In this document: piece by piece, positions 51,035-59,477 of the stretch | Layout of the letters: every line of letters starts with the position of its first letter | Position numbering within the stretch: the first letter of the stretch is position 1 | Assembly: GCF_965224175.1 (NCBI RefSeq) | Contig: NZ_OZ245041.1 | Span: forward strand, 1,364,001-1,428,000 | Length of the DNA stretch: 64,000 nt | Direction of reading: 5' to 3' | Source: Kordia sp965224175 | Lineage (GTDB): Bacteria > Bacteroidota > Bacteroidia > Flavobacteriales > Flavobacteriaceae | Notes under the pieces: model-generated | Database searches by the model: none | Told to the model about the DNA's origin: nothing | Seen by the model: the letters and a program-made list of their open reading frames with translations, nothing else | Position numbers and translations under genes: made by a program

Positions 51035-51853
51035 ATGTCAGTTGCAAAGAAACAATACAAAAGAGTGACCACAAAATCAGTTGTGGAAATGAAGAGCAAT
51101 GGAGAAAAGATTTCCATGTTGACCGCTTATGATTATACCATGGCAAAAATTGTGGATGGTGCTGGAATTGATGTAATTCTTGTTGGAGATTCTGCAAGTA
51201 ATGTAATGGCAGGACATGAAACTACCTTACCTATTACATTAGATCAAATGATTTATCATGCATCTTCAGTTATAAGAGCTATAGAAAGAGCTTTGGTTGT
51301 TGTTGATTTACCTTTTGGAACGTATCAATCAGATCCTAAAGAAGCCTTGCGTTCTGCAATTCGTATCATGAAAGAATCTGGTGGACATGCCGTAAAAGTA
51401 GAAGGCGGAAAGGAAATTAAAGAATCTATCAAACGTATTTTAAATGCTGGAATTCCTGTGATGGGACATCTAGGATTAACGCCTCAATCTATTTATAAAT
51501 TCGGAACGTATACAGTACGCGCTAAAGAGGAAGCAGAAGCACAAAAACTAAAAGATGATGCCAAAATGCTGGAAAAAGCAGGTTGTTTTGCTATTGTTTT
51601 AGAAAAAGTTCCTGCAAAATTAGCTAAAGAAGTTGCTGAAAGTCTAACGATTCCTGTCATTGGAATTGGCGCTGGAAATGGTGTTGATGGACAAGTATTA
51701 GTTACGCATGACATGCTAGGAATGACACATGAATTCAATCCTAGGTTTTTACGTCGTTATTTAAACATGTACGAAGAAATGACCAATGCTTTTAAACAAT
51801 ATGCTGCCGATGTGAAGTCTGTTGATTTTCCAAATGAGAAGGAACAGTATTAA
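51035..51853 (+). CDS. panB: 3-Methyl-2-oxobutanoate hydroxymethyltransferase
   Basis: 272 residues. The N-terminal MLTAYDYTMAKIVDGAGIDVILVGDSASNVM carries the Mg-binding Asp. HAVKVEGG, PVMGHLGLTPQSI and PVIGIGAGNGVDGQVLV complete the PanB TIM barrel. It makes ketopantoate for pantothenate and CoA. panC and panD are not in the window. The next gene is a four-helix-bundle cassette. Confidence 0.96.
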   Translation: MSVAKKQYKRVTTKSVVEMKSNGEKISMLTAYDYTMAKIVDGAGIDVILVGDSASNVMAGHETTLPITLDQMIYHASSVIRAIERALVVVDLPFGTYQSDPKEALRSAIRIMKESGGHAVKVEGGKEIKESIKRILNAGIPVMGHLGLTPQSIYKFGTYTVRAKEEAEAQKLKDDAKMLEKAGCFAIVLEKVPAKLAKEVAESLTIPVIGIGAGNGVDGQVLVTHDMLGMTHEFNPRFLRRYLNMYEEMTNAFKQYAADVKSVDFPNEKEQY

Positions 51854-51892
51854 TCTAGACTAACTTAGATTCTTAGACTTGTTAGACGTAGA
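51854..51892. repeat. TTAGA tract, left flank of the four-helix-bundle gene
   Basis: Repeated TAGACTAACTTAGATTCTTA and related units, reading (TCTAA)n on the minus strand. It is the mirror image of the tract downstream of the four-helix-bundle gene. Confidence 0.5.
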
Positions 51893-51943
51893 ATTTTTAA
51901 CCCTTTTGTAAATACTCATATTTAATAAATTAAATATGTTATT

Positions 51944-52297
51944 ATGCATCGTTTTAAAGATTTAAGTATTTGGAAAAGAAGTAGACTTTTTTGTTCTCAG
52001 ATATATGAAATAACATCAAAATTTCCTGAATCAGAAAAATTCGGATTGACGAATCAATTACGGAGAGCTTCTGTTTCAATTCCTTCAAACATAGCTGAAG
52101 GAACTTCCAGGAATTCTAATAAAGATTTTATTCGTTTTTTACGAATAGCATTAGGTTCTGCCTACGAAATAGAAACTCAATTGTTAATCGCGCATGATTT
52201 AAAATTTATTTCAAAGGAAAATTTACAAAAACTAACGATTGAACTTGAAGAAATTATTAAAATGACCTCTAAATTCAAATCAACACTAAAAACATAA
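51944..52297 (+). CDS. Four-helix bundle protein (S23/23S IVS-encoded protein-like)
   Basis: 117 residues. FKDLSIWKRSRLFCSQIYEIT, FGLTNQLRRASVSIPSNIAEGTSR and FIRFLRIALGSAYEIETQLLIA match the family named for proteins encoded in 23S rRNA intervening sequences; here it is far from any rRNA. It forms oligomeric four-helix bundles of unknown function. It lies between panB and an RluA gene and is bounded by inverted TCTAA tracts, as if carried in as a cassette. Confidence 0.93.
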   Translation: MHRFKDLSIWKRSRLFCSQIYEITSKFPESEKFGLTNQLRRASVSIPSNIAEGTSRNSNKDFIRFLRIALGSAYEIETQLLIAHDLKFISKENLQKLTIELEEIIKMTSKFKSTLKT

Positions 52298-52363
52298 TCT
52301 AAGCAAATCCAATAATCTAATAATCTAAAAGTACAACGATCTAAGAAGTCTAAAAATGTCTAA
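52296..52363. repeat. TCTAA tract, right flank of the four-helix-bundle gene
   Basis: AATCTAAG, AATCTAATAATCTAAAAG, GATCTAAGAAGTCTAAAA and ATGTCTAAAA follow each other. The last unit includes the start codon of the RluA-type gene, so its Met-Ser-Lys start appears to lie within the repeat tract. Confidence 0.55.
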
Positions 52364-53051
52364 AATATTATCCAACAAAAACAATCTCCAAGTACTGTAT
52401 GAAGACAATCATATTATTATTGTCAATAAACGTGCTGGCGATATTGTACAAGGTGATAAAACAGGCGATAAACCACTCAGCGATGTTGTAAAAGAATATA
52501 TTGCCGAAAAGTATAATAAACCCGGCAATGTTTTTTTGGGCGTTGTACATCGCTTGGATAGACCTACAACAGGAATTATTGTATTTGCAAGAACTTCAAA
52601 GGCCTTACCTCGATTGAATGCGCTTTTTGCTGAAAAGAAAGCTAAGAAAACATATTGGGCAGTTGTTAAAAATACGCCTCCAAAACAACAAGATACTTTA
52701 ACTCATTGGCTTCGAAAAAACCCGAAGAATAACAAATCAACTGCTTTTACCAAAGAAGTTACAGGTAGCAAAAAAGCAATTTTAGATTATACCATAAAAA
52801 AAACATTAGATCGGTATGTATTGCTAGAAATTGCACTACACACAGGAAGGCATCATCAAATTAGAGCACAACTTTCATCAATTGGCTGTAAAATAAAAGG
52901 TGATTTAAAATATGGCTTTGATCGTAGTAATAAAGATGCTAGTATACATTTACACGCTCGAAAATTAGTCTTTACACATCCTGTAAAGAAAGAACCTTTG
53001 GAAATTATTGCGCCATTACCAAACGATCCTGTTTGGAATGCTTGTGTATAA
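52356..53051 (+). CDS. RluA family pseudouridine synthase
   Basis: 231 residues. YEDNHIIIVNKRAGDIVQGD begins the catalytic domain, with the active-site Asp in VHRLDRPTTGIIVFA. GRHHQIRAQLSSIGCKIKGD is the conserved C-terminal motif. No S4 domain. It isomerises uridine in rRNA or tRNA; the target site is not clear from sequence. The start lies in a TCTAA tract. Confidence 0.92.
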   Translation: MSKILSNKNNLQVLYEDNHIIIVNKRAGDIVQGDKTGDKPLSDVVKEYIAEKYNKPGNVFLGVVHRLDRPTTGIIVFARTSKALPRLNALFAEKKAKKTYWAVVKNTPPKQQDTLTHWLRKNPKNNKSTAFTKEVTGSKKAILDYTIKKTLDRYVLLEIALHTGRHHQIRAQLSSIGCKIKGDLKYGFDRSNKDASIHLHARKLVFTHPVKKEPLEIIAPLPNDPVWNACV

Positions 53052-53103
53052 AAACAGCTTTCAGAATTTCTAAAAGCTGTCTTTATGAATCTGTAATTCT
53101 GGT

Positions 53104-54570
53104 TTATATTCCTGCATCTGTAGCTGCTAATACACTAGAAGAAGCCGTTACCAATCCTATTTGTTGATCCGTCAAATCAATACCATACGTATCAGCTGTT
53201 TCGATTAAAGCTGAACTCATTTCCGAAGTATAACCTTCTCCTAAAGAAGTATAATTTGTTATAGTTATCATTTTATCTTTTGCAATGTGAACTATTTGTC
53301 CTTGATCATTATAGGTCAACACACCTGAAGTTGGTGCCTCATAATTATCATCGTGATCTCTTGAGAATAAGTCAATACTTCCTACGACAGAAAATAAATT
53401 TCCATTCAAATCATATGTAGATTGCATGATGAGGTGATCGTCTTTTTCATTGTCAGTTACCGCATCAATTTTTACAGAAGATAACAATCCGAATTGATGA
53501 TAATAAAAACTATTATCTGGATAATACGATCTATATGTATAGTCATTTTCTGAAAATTCAACATACGCATTATGTTTTGAATTGTTCCAACTACTGCCTC
53601 CTAATGAATTTAAAAATTTAGTACCGTCAAATGTGAGTGTCTCGTTTTCATTTTTTCCAAACAATTCTTCGTAATACGCCAATACCAAACGTGCAATACT
53701 GTGCGACACCATGGCTGGAAAATACATAGTTCCTCCATCGTCCTGAAGTGTAAATACGGCACTTAAAACGGTATTGATATGATCTACACAAAAAGAAATG
53801 GCTTTTGCGGTATAATCTATCAGTTTATTGGTATCAGCCGTCACTACAACTCCTACTCCATCGGTTAATATAATTTCTGCGCCATCAGCTAGTAATTTTG
53901 CAGCATCTGCAGCTGCATCAATGGCTCCATCTATGATTTTAATTAGCCAATCTGGAACTTGAGTCGCTTCTTGTATTTCATACGTTACTTGAATTTGGTC
54001 TGTAAAATTCCCATAGAAATCCATTGCAAATGTTACCGTAGCATGATCATCTTTTTCTTCTTGGATATGATCTAAATTGATAGTGAATGACACTCCAGAG
54101 CCATCTAGAAGAATTATGGGATCATATATACGAAAACTAGAATCTTGTGCATATACTTCACTATTGTATAGATCGTCTTTTTTAGCATGCACACCATTAG
54201 GATAGAGAGCAATAAAATTATTGGTGATATTGGTGGTGTTTACAGCTGGTTCATGATCGTATAATTGAAAACTGGCAATGGTATCGTCCATATCATCTTC
54301 GTTATTATCATCTTTTAAATCTTTTAAATTATAACTCGAATTGGGACCTATCAAAACCGTTCTACCCTGATAATTTTCTTTGGAGAATACGCGAATCCAT
54401 GCTTGCGAACCTGTTTTAATAGAACTTGTATCATCTTTCATATCGTCTCTATTGGAATCATCATCCCAATTCACATCATTAAGATCAGATACTTTTTGTG
54501 CTTCTGTAAAAGTTCTATTTTTTCCTGAATAATCTTTGTCCTTGTAAAATGTTACTGTGCAATTTGACAT
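53104..54570 (-). CDS. Beta/gamma-crystallin-like protein with large unknown C-terminal region
   Basis: 488 residues, no signal peptide. Two Greek-key motifs cover ~1-105: VTFYKDKDYSGKNRTFTEA and IRVFSKENYQGRTVLIGPNSS, each followed by Asp-rich DDT-type calcium-clamp-like segments (one reads DDTIAS). The remaining ~380 residues have a helical Ala-rich stretch (AIDAAADAAKLLADGAEII) and beta-rich segments that I do not recognise. It may be a calcium-binding, stress-related or exported-by-unusual-route protein. Confidence 0.75.
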   Translation of the reverse strand: MSNCTVTFYKDKDYSGKNRTFTEAQKVSDLNDVNWDDDSNRDDMKDDTSSIKTGSQAWIRVFSKENYQGRTVLIGPNSSYNLKDLKDDNNEDDMDDTIASFQLYDHEPAVNTTNITNNFIALYPNGVHAKKDDLYNSEVYAQDSSFRIYDPIILLDGSGVSFTINLDHIQEEKDDHATVTFAMDFYGNFTDQIQVTYEIQEATQVPDWLIKIIDGAIDAAADAAKLLADGAEIILTDGVGVVVTADTNKLIDYTAKAISFCVDHINTVLSAVFTLQDDGGTMYFPAMVSHSIARLVLAYYEELFGKNENETLTFDGTKFLNSLGGSSWNNSKHNAYVEFSENDYTYRSYYPDNSFYYHQFGLLSSVKIDAVTDNEKDDHLIMQSTYDLNGNLFSVVGSIDLFSRDHDDNYEAPTSGVLTYNDQGQIVHIAKDKMITITNYTSLGEGYTSEMSSALIETADTYGIDLTDQQIGLVTASSSVLAATDAGI

Positions 54571-54677
54571 AATTAATAATTTTTAATCGTTAATAATTTG
54601 TTTTGGTAGGACAATTCTATGTTTTGAATTGTTGAAACAAATGAAGAGATAAAATGGCAAATTATTGCAATACTTGG

Positions 54678-54695
54678 GTACTACAAAAGTACTAC
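54678..54695. promoter_or_regulatory. Direct repeat upstream of the crystallin-like gene
   Basis: GTACTAC occurs twice with an 11-bp period (54678-54684 and 54689-54695), and TACT recurs just before at 54671. The block lies 108 nt upstream of the crystallin-like start (54570) and just after the TPR-LuxR gene. Spacing of one helical turn suggests a regulator site. Confidence 0.35.
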
Positions 54696-54806
54696 ACATC
54701 AAAAAACAGGGGTTTTTACTTAAGAACTTAAAAAAGAACTCAAAGCACTTAATAACAAGTGTTTAAAAATATTTTTTATTGTTAAAATAGAAATACGAAC
54801 TATTTT

Positions 54807-56831
54807 TTATTGTAAATCTTGAATAAAAGTATATATGTCAGTTTCGCGATTGAGTGATAGTTTTTTCTTTAATCGATAACGTGCCATTTGTACACTGGAA
54901 GCACTAATATTCATGAGTTGTGCAATTTCTTTAGTTGCCAAACCCATTTTTATATAACTGGAGTGTCGTAAATCTTGCTGAGTGAGGTTGGCTATTTTTG
55001 ATAGTTTTTCAAAAAAGTTAGGATGCACGCCATCAAAATGAACTTTGAAGTTTGACCAATCTTGATCCAATCTGTTTTGACTTTGAAGCATGCTTTTTAG
55101 ATTTCTTACTTCTTCTTGAGAATTGTTGCCATTTTTTTGTTCTATTTTTTTGAGACTTTGTTCTAACTCTTGAAGCAATTCATTCTTCTTTAGCATTTGC
55201 AATGTTAAGCTTGTAAGTTCACGTTGCTTATGATTCATCGTTTCTTCCAATTGCTTTTTTTCTAGTACATTTCGCTTTTCACGTTCATATACTAATTTAT
55301 TCTGTAATTTATATTTATTAAAAAAGAGTAACAACACAATAATACTAAGCAATAAGATAAAAAACATCGTGTTTCGAAGCTTTTTATGCAAGCTTGCTTC
55401 TTCTTGTAATACAACATTTAATTTCTTTTGAATGTTAAGTTGTACTTCTTTCTTCTCTGTTTCATAACGTACTTTTAATTTTTCTGATTCAAACAAGCGC
55501 GATTTCTCATAATATGCATTATTAACTTCTAGAATACTATCTGTATATTTTTGAACCATAACAGCATTATTTTTATGTGTATAGTAGTTTAGATATACAT
55601 GATATGCGTTTATAATATGTTCCAACGAATTGATCCGCTTTAATGTTACCAAACTTTTACTTGCGATATCTTTCGCTTCTTCCCATTTCTCTTGTTTTTC
55701 ATACAAAAATGCTTTTATTAAGAAAGTAGAAGCATACAACTGATCATAATTTGAAGCCTTGAGTAATTTCAGCGCTTTTTCAATAGCATTGTCTGCTTTG
55801 TCTAACTCTCCTAATATGGAATATATATTCCCCAAATTAGCATAACAAACTCCTTCTCCACGTACATCTTTTAGTTTTTGCATCACTGGAATACATTGAA
55901 GAAAGTGCGAAATAGATGCTTCGTATTTCCCATCCAACATTAAAGTAATTGCAATATCTTTTAATGCATATGCCAATCCCCAATCATCTTGATCCCTTTT
56001 GGCATCTTCAACAACTTTTTCAATGATTTCCAACGATTTTTCTCGTTCGCCTTGCATATCATATATTGTAGCTATATTAAGCATAGAAGCATACTTAGAA
56101 TGATCTTCAAATACAATGTTTTCTCTAATTTCTACTGCTTTATAAAATTGTTCCAATGCCTTATCAAATTGCCCCCAATCTCTGTATACCAAGCCAGCAA
56201 AGACATACCCACTTTCTGCATATACTATCTGTTCTCCACAATGTTGAATCATCCAATTGCTAGCTGCTAACGTGAGTTGAGGTTTGCTATATAGATACCT
56301 GCCTGCATATTTTTCAATTACTTTTAATTCATCTTTGGAGAATAATTCAGGTATTATATAATTTTCGCCTTCATGATATAAAATCCAAAGATATCCTGTA
56401 GTCGATTTTATTTCTTTTGTTTTGGAATATGCATCTGTGAAATATAAAGTTGCTTTTTCTTGATTTCCTTCTAAATCGGCTATTGCACCCAATCCAGCTA
56501 AGATTTTTATTTGTGTTTCTGATATATCTTCATCAAATAAATCAATTCCTTGTTCGTATACTTCTTTAGCTTCTTTTATTCGGTTCGTTTGCAATAATAA
56601 TTGCCCTTTTTGCTGTACTATTTTTATTTTTGTTTGAAGATTCTTTGTTTGATCGATTGTACTATCTAGTTTTCGAATCGTCTCAGCAATTGTTGTTACT
56701 TGTATTTCTTGTGGTATTTCTTTGTTTTTTGAATCATTATTTTGGGCAAACGCGGTACTTTTAAAAAGTAGTATTAATACAAAAGAGAGAGATAATGTAT
56801 AAAAATTAAGCTCGTTTTTGGTATACTTCAA
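54807..56831 (-). CDS. Tetratricopeptide-repeat membrane regulator with C-terminal LuxR-type HTH
   Basis: 674 residues. N-terminal hydrophobic segment/signal (FYTLSLSFVLILLFKSTAFAQ), then at least six TPR units (for example YASMLNIATIYDMQGEREKSLEII; GVCYANLGNIYSILGELDKADNAI). A membrane helix lies near 490-507 (FFILLLSIIVLLLFF), then a coiled coil (~510-590) and a HTH ending LATKEIAQLMNISASSVQMARYRLKKKL. This layout is common in Bacteroidota one-component regulators that sense periplasmic signals through TPRs. The neighbouring crystallin-like gene may be a target. Confidence 0.88.
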   Translation of the reverse strand: MKYTKNELNFYTLSLSFVLILLFKSTAFAQNNDSKNKEIPQEIQVTTIAETIRKLDSTIDQTKNLQTKIKIVQQKGQLLLQTNRIKEAKEVYEQGIDLFDEDISETQIKILAGLGAIADLEGNQEKATLYFTDAYSKTKEIKSTTGYLWILYHEGENYIIPELFSKDELKVIEKYAGRYLYSKPQLTLAASNWMIQHCGEQIVYAESGYVFAGLVYRDWGQFDKALEQFYKAVEIRENIVFEDHSKYASMLNIATIYDMQGEREKSLEIIEKVVEDAKRDQDDWGLAYALKDIAITLMLDGKYEASISHFLQCIPVMQKLKDVRGEGVCYANLGNIYSILGELDKADNAIEKALKLLKASNYDQLYASTFLIKAFLYEKQEKWEEAKDIASKSLVTLKRINSLEHIINAYHVYLNYYTHKNNAVMVQKYTDSILEVNNAYYEKSRLFESEKLKVRYETEKKEVQLNIQKKLNVVLQEEASLHKKLRNTMFFILLLSIIVLLLFFNKYKLQNKLVYEREKRNVLEKKQLEETMNHKQRELTSLTLQMLKKNELLQELEQSLKKIEQKNGNNSQEEVRNLKSMLQSQNRLDQDWSNFKVHFDGVHPNFFEKLSKIANLTQQDLRHSSYIKMGLATKEIAQLMNISASSVQMARYRLKKKLSLNRETDIYTFIQDLQ

Positions 56832-57006
56832 AATGGTAAGTTTAATGAGTTTAACTGAATCGTTTTTATAAAAATAGAAAAAACACTTAATTTATAATAA
56901 CTGTTAATAACATCTGAAAAACTCTTTTCTCAAAAAAGACGATTCTAAAGAGAAACTTTTAATTTTAATTGAATAATAACAAACACTACAAAATCTTTTA
57001 CACACT

Positions 57007-58044
57007 ATGCGTATTGAAAATGGATTAAAACTTGGTTTTAAAGATGTAATGATTCGCCCTAAACGTTCCACTCTTAAAAGTCGTTCGCAAGTATCTTTGG
57101 AAAGAACTTTTACCTTTTTACACAATTCATACGAATGGACTGGTATTCCCATTATCGCTGCAAACATGGATACTGTTGGTACTTTTGAAATGGCAAATGC
57201 ATTAGCTTCTAAAAAGTTATTTACTACCATACATAAACATTACAATATTGACGATTGGAATACATTTATGGCTTCTGTTCCGCCACATCATATTCCACAT
57301 ATTGCAGTTAGTACTGGAACAAGCGAAAGAGATAATGAGAAATTAAGAACAATTTTTGGCGTTCATCCGCAGCTAAAGTTTATATGTATTGATGTAGCAA
57401 ACGGCTACTCTGAACATTTTGTAGATTTTGTAAAAAATGCACGTGAGCAGTTTCCTGACAAAGTCATTATTGCTGGAAATGTCGTTACTGGTGAAATGGT
57501 AGAAGAACTTATTCTTTCTGGAGCTGATATTGTAAAAGTCGGTATTGGTCCAGGTTCAGTATGTACTACACGTGTAAAAACAGGTGTTGGTTATCCGCAA
57601 CTTTCTGCAATTATAGAATGCGCAGACGCAGCACATGGTTTGGGCGGACATATTATTTCCGATGGAGGATGTACAACACCTGGCGATATTGCCAAAGCTT
57701 TTGGTGCTGGTGCAGATTTTGTAATGCTTGGTGGAATGCTCTCTGGACATCATGAAAGCGGCGGCGAATTGATAGAAAGAAATGGCGAAAAATTCAAGCA
57801 GTTTTATGGGATGAGTTCGGCAACTGCCATGGAAAAACATGTTGGCGGTGTTGCTGAATATAGAGCTTCCGAAGGTAAAACAGTCGAAATTCCTTTGAAA
57901 GGACATGTTTCTGATACTGTTCAAGATATATTAGGAGGTATTCGCAGCACATGCACGTATGTTGGTGCTTCACGATTAAAAGAATTGACCAAACGTACCA
58001 CATTCATCCGTGTTTCTGAGCAAGAAAACAGAATATATTCGTAG
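57007..58044 (+). CDS. guaC: GMP reductase
   Basis: 345 residues, same length as E. coli GuaC. Phosphate-loop DGGCTTPGDIAKAFGAGADFVMLGG, catalytic Cys in KVGIGPGSVCTTR, and N-terminal LKLGFKDVMIRPKRSTLKSRS are diagnostic. No CBS domains, separating it from IMP dehydrogenase. It deaminates GMP to IMP with NADPH. Divergent from the TPR-LuxR gene; followed by the small Cys-rich peptide gene. Confidence 0.96.
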   Translation: MRIENGLKLGFKDVMIRPKRSTLKSRSQVSLERTFTFLHNSYEWTGIPIIAANMDTVGTFEMANALASKKLFTTIHKHYNIDDWNTFMASVPPHHIPHIAVSTGTSERDNEKLRTIFGVHPQLKFICIDVANGYSEHFVDFVKNAREQFPDKVIIAGNVVTGEMVEELILSGADIVKVGIGPGSVCTTRVKTGVGYPQLSAIIECADAAHGLGGHIISDGGCTTPGDIAKAFGAGADFVMLGGMLSGHHESGGELIERNGEKFKQFYGMSSATAMEKHVGGVAEYRASEGKTVEIPLKGHVSDTVQDILGGIRSTCTYVGASRLKELTKRTTFIRVSEQENRIYS

Positions 58045-58197
58045 TTATTGGTTAATCTCTGCAATTTGGTTTTAAAACATAAAGACTTCTCCTTTTTATA
58101 TGTAATAGCAATACAGCTTGTTAAATAAGGAAATACCGTACTGAGATGTTTTGTTGTTTTTATAATTTGTTTTCTTTATCAACCTAAATTTTATATC

Positions 58198-58362
58198 ATG
58201 AAGAAAAGAAATTTGAAATCGCTCAAACTTACCAAAGAATCAATTTCAACATTAGACACGCAAACACTATCTGGTGGCAGAAGATCATTTAATCCTCCAT
58301 GTAGGTCTTTTAGTTGTAATTATAGTGCTTGTTTAACATACTGCGACAGTATGTGCCAATAA
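58198..58362 (+). CDS. Class I lanthipeptide-like precursor peptide (orphan RiPP precursor)
   Basis: 54 codons plus stop, beginning MKKRNLKSLKLTKESISTLD. The leader has the LKxLxLxKxxIxxL pattern of Bacteroidota class I lanthipeptide precursors and ends in a double-glycine site LSGG (24-27). The 27-residue core carries Cys at 35, 40, 45, 49 and 53, with Ser/Thr at 30, 37, 39, 43, 47 and 51, giving Cys rings plausible by dehydration and cyclisation. A strong terminator follows 20 nt after the stop. No LanB/LanC-type enzyme, peptidase-transporter or TonB receptor is encoded in the window, so enzymes must act in trans. An alternative is a GG-leader secreted peptide that keeps its cysteines. Confidence 0.75.
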   Translation: MKKRNLKSLKLTKESISTLDTQTLSGGRRSFNPPCRSFSCNYSACLTYCDSMCQ

Positions 58363-58381
58363 GTAAGTAGATCTTATAATT

Positions 58382-58411
58382 AAAAAGAGTGACAAAATTG
58401 TCACTCTTTTT
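58382..58411. terminator. Rho-independent terminator of the precursor peptide gene
   Basis: AAAAAGAGTGACA pairs perfectly with TGTCACTCTTTTT around a 4-nt loop. It is placed 20 nt after the peptide stop and could also terminate the convergent kinase gene. Confidence 0.9.
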
Positions 58412-58497
58412 TTATTTTATTAAAATTCTATATAAACGAACAATTCATTGCTTAAATACAACTTCCGATGTTCGTAACATCTTAGAAATATTTAATT

Positions 58498-59361
58498 TTA
58501 TTTTAAAGTATTTGTATGAAAAGCAACTAAACCTTCTATAGGTCTTCTGGTAAAGTTTCCTACAGTAAAACCAAATTCTTTTGCTACTTCTTTTATTTCA
58601 TCTTCAGAGAAAAATGCAATAGATCCTGCAAAGTGCACAGGAACTGTTTTTAATTCTTCTTCATACTGCATAATCATATTCTTAGCAAACTCTCTAAATC
58701 CATCTTTGATAAGTTCTACAATATATGCTGAATCTTTATTGAGAAACATAAACTCAGCAAAACTCGCCAAATATGCGTTCGGATTTGGTTGTTTATATAA
58801 GTTATACTTTATATAATCGCTTTCCAGATTGTATCTACCTTCAAAAGCAACACGTATGGCATCTGGCATTTTGTTAAAGTAATAATCACGAATAAGTTGT
58901 TTTCCGTAGTAATTTCCGCTGGCATCATCCATTAAAGTATAACCAAGAGAATTTACACGTTGATGTAATTGTTCTCCATCGTAATAACTACAATTAGAAC
59001 CTGTTCCTTGAATACAAACCACAGCAGCTTCTGCTTTGTGATTTATGGTTGCATATACTGCTGCAAGTGTATCTTCATTCACTTCAACCAAAGCATTTGT
59101 GAAAAAGTTTTCCAAAACACCTTTAAGTAATAAACGTGGATTTTCTGTACCACAACCAGCTCCATAAAAGAATATATGCGTAACTGTATGACGATGTGCT
59201 GAAAGTTCTTTGCTTTTTTTGATGGTTTTTTTGAGCTTCTTCTCCGTGAGAATTGCTGGGTTTAAACCTTTTGTACGAAGCTTATCTAATAATTGATTTC
59301 CATCTTTGTCCACTGCAATCCAATCGCACTTTGTGGAACCACTGTCTACTATTAAAATCAT
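58498..59361 (-). CDS. N-acetylglucosamine kinase-like protein (BadF/BcrA ATPase family)
   Basis: 287 residues of the actin-like ATPase fold. ILIVDSGSTKCDWIAVDKDG is phosphate-1; EDTLAAVYATINHKAEAAVVCIQGTGSNC is phosphate-2; FAGSIAFFSEDEI is near the adenosine motif. It resembles eukaryotic-type NAGK proteins of Bacteroidota. It lies 116 nt downstream of gapA in the order pfkA-gapA-kinase, linking amino-sugar use to glycolysis. Substrate is inferred. Confidence 0.85.
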   Translation of the reverse strand: MILIVDSGSTKCDWIAVDKDGNQLLDKLRTKGLNPAILTEKKLKKTIKKSKELSAHRHTVTHIFFYGAGCGTENPRLLLKGVLENFFTNALVEVNEDTLAAVYATINHKAEAAVVCIQGTGSNCSYYDGEQLHQRVNSLGYTLMDDASGNYYGKQLIRDYYFNKMPDAIRVAFEGRYNLESDYIKYNLYKQPNPNAYLASFAEFMFLNKDSAYIVELIKDGFREFAKNMIMQYEEELKTVPVHFAGSIAFFSEDEIKEVAKEFGFTVGNFTRRPIEGLVAFHTNTLK

Positions 59362-59477
59362 GGGTTGAATATAAAATAAATTCCCTAAATCTCAGGAATA
59401 TTTGCTAGAAGTATGAAACCTATTTAAGCACAATTGAGTACAAAAATATCAATTGTGCTTAAAGTTTAGTTTGTATG

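Noticed and set aside
51944..52297. 23S rRNA intervening sequence
   Set aside because: The protein belongs to the IVS-named four-helix-bundle family, but no rRNA sequence flanks it.
53060..53103. Terminator between the RluA gene and the crystallin-like gene
   Set aside because: AGCTTTCAGAA/TTCTAAAAGCT pairs partly, but the stem is short and interrupted; not strong enough to list as a feature.
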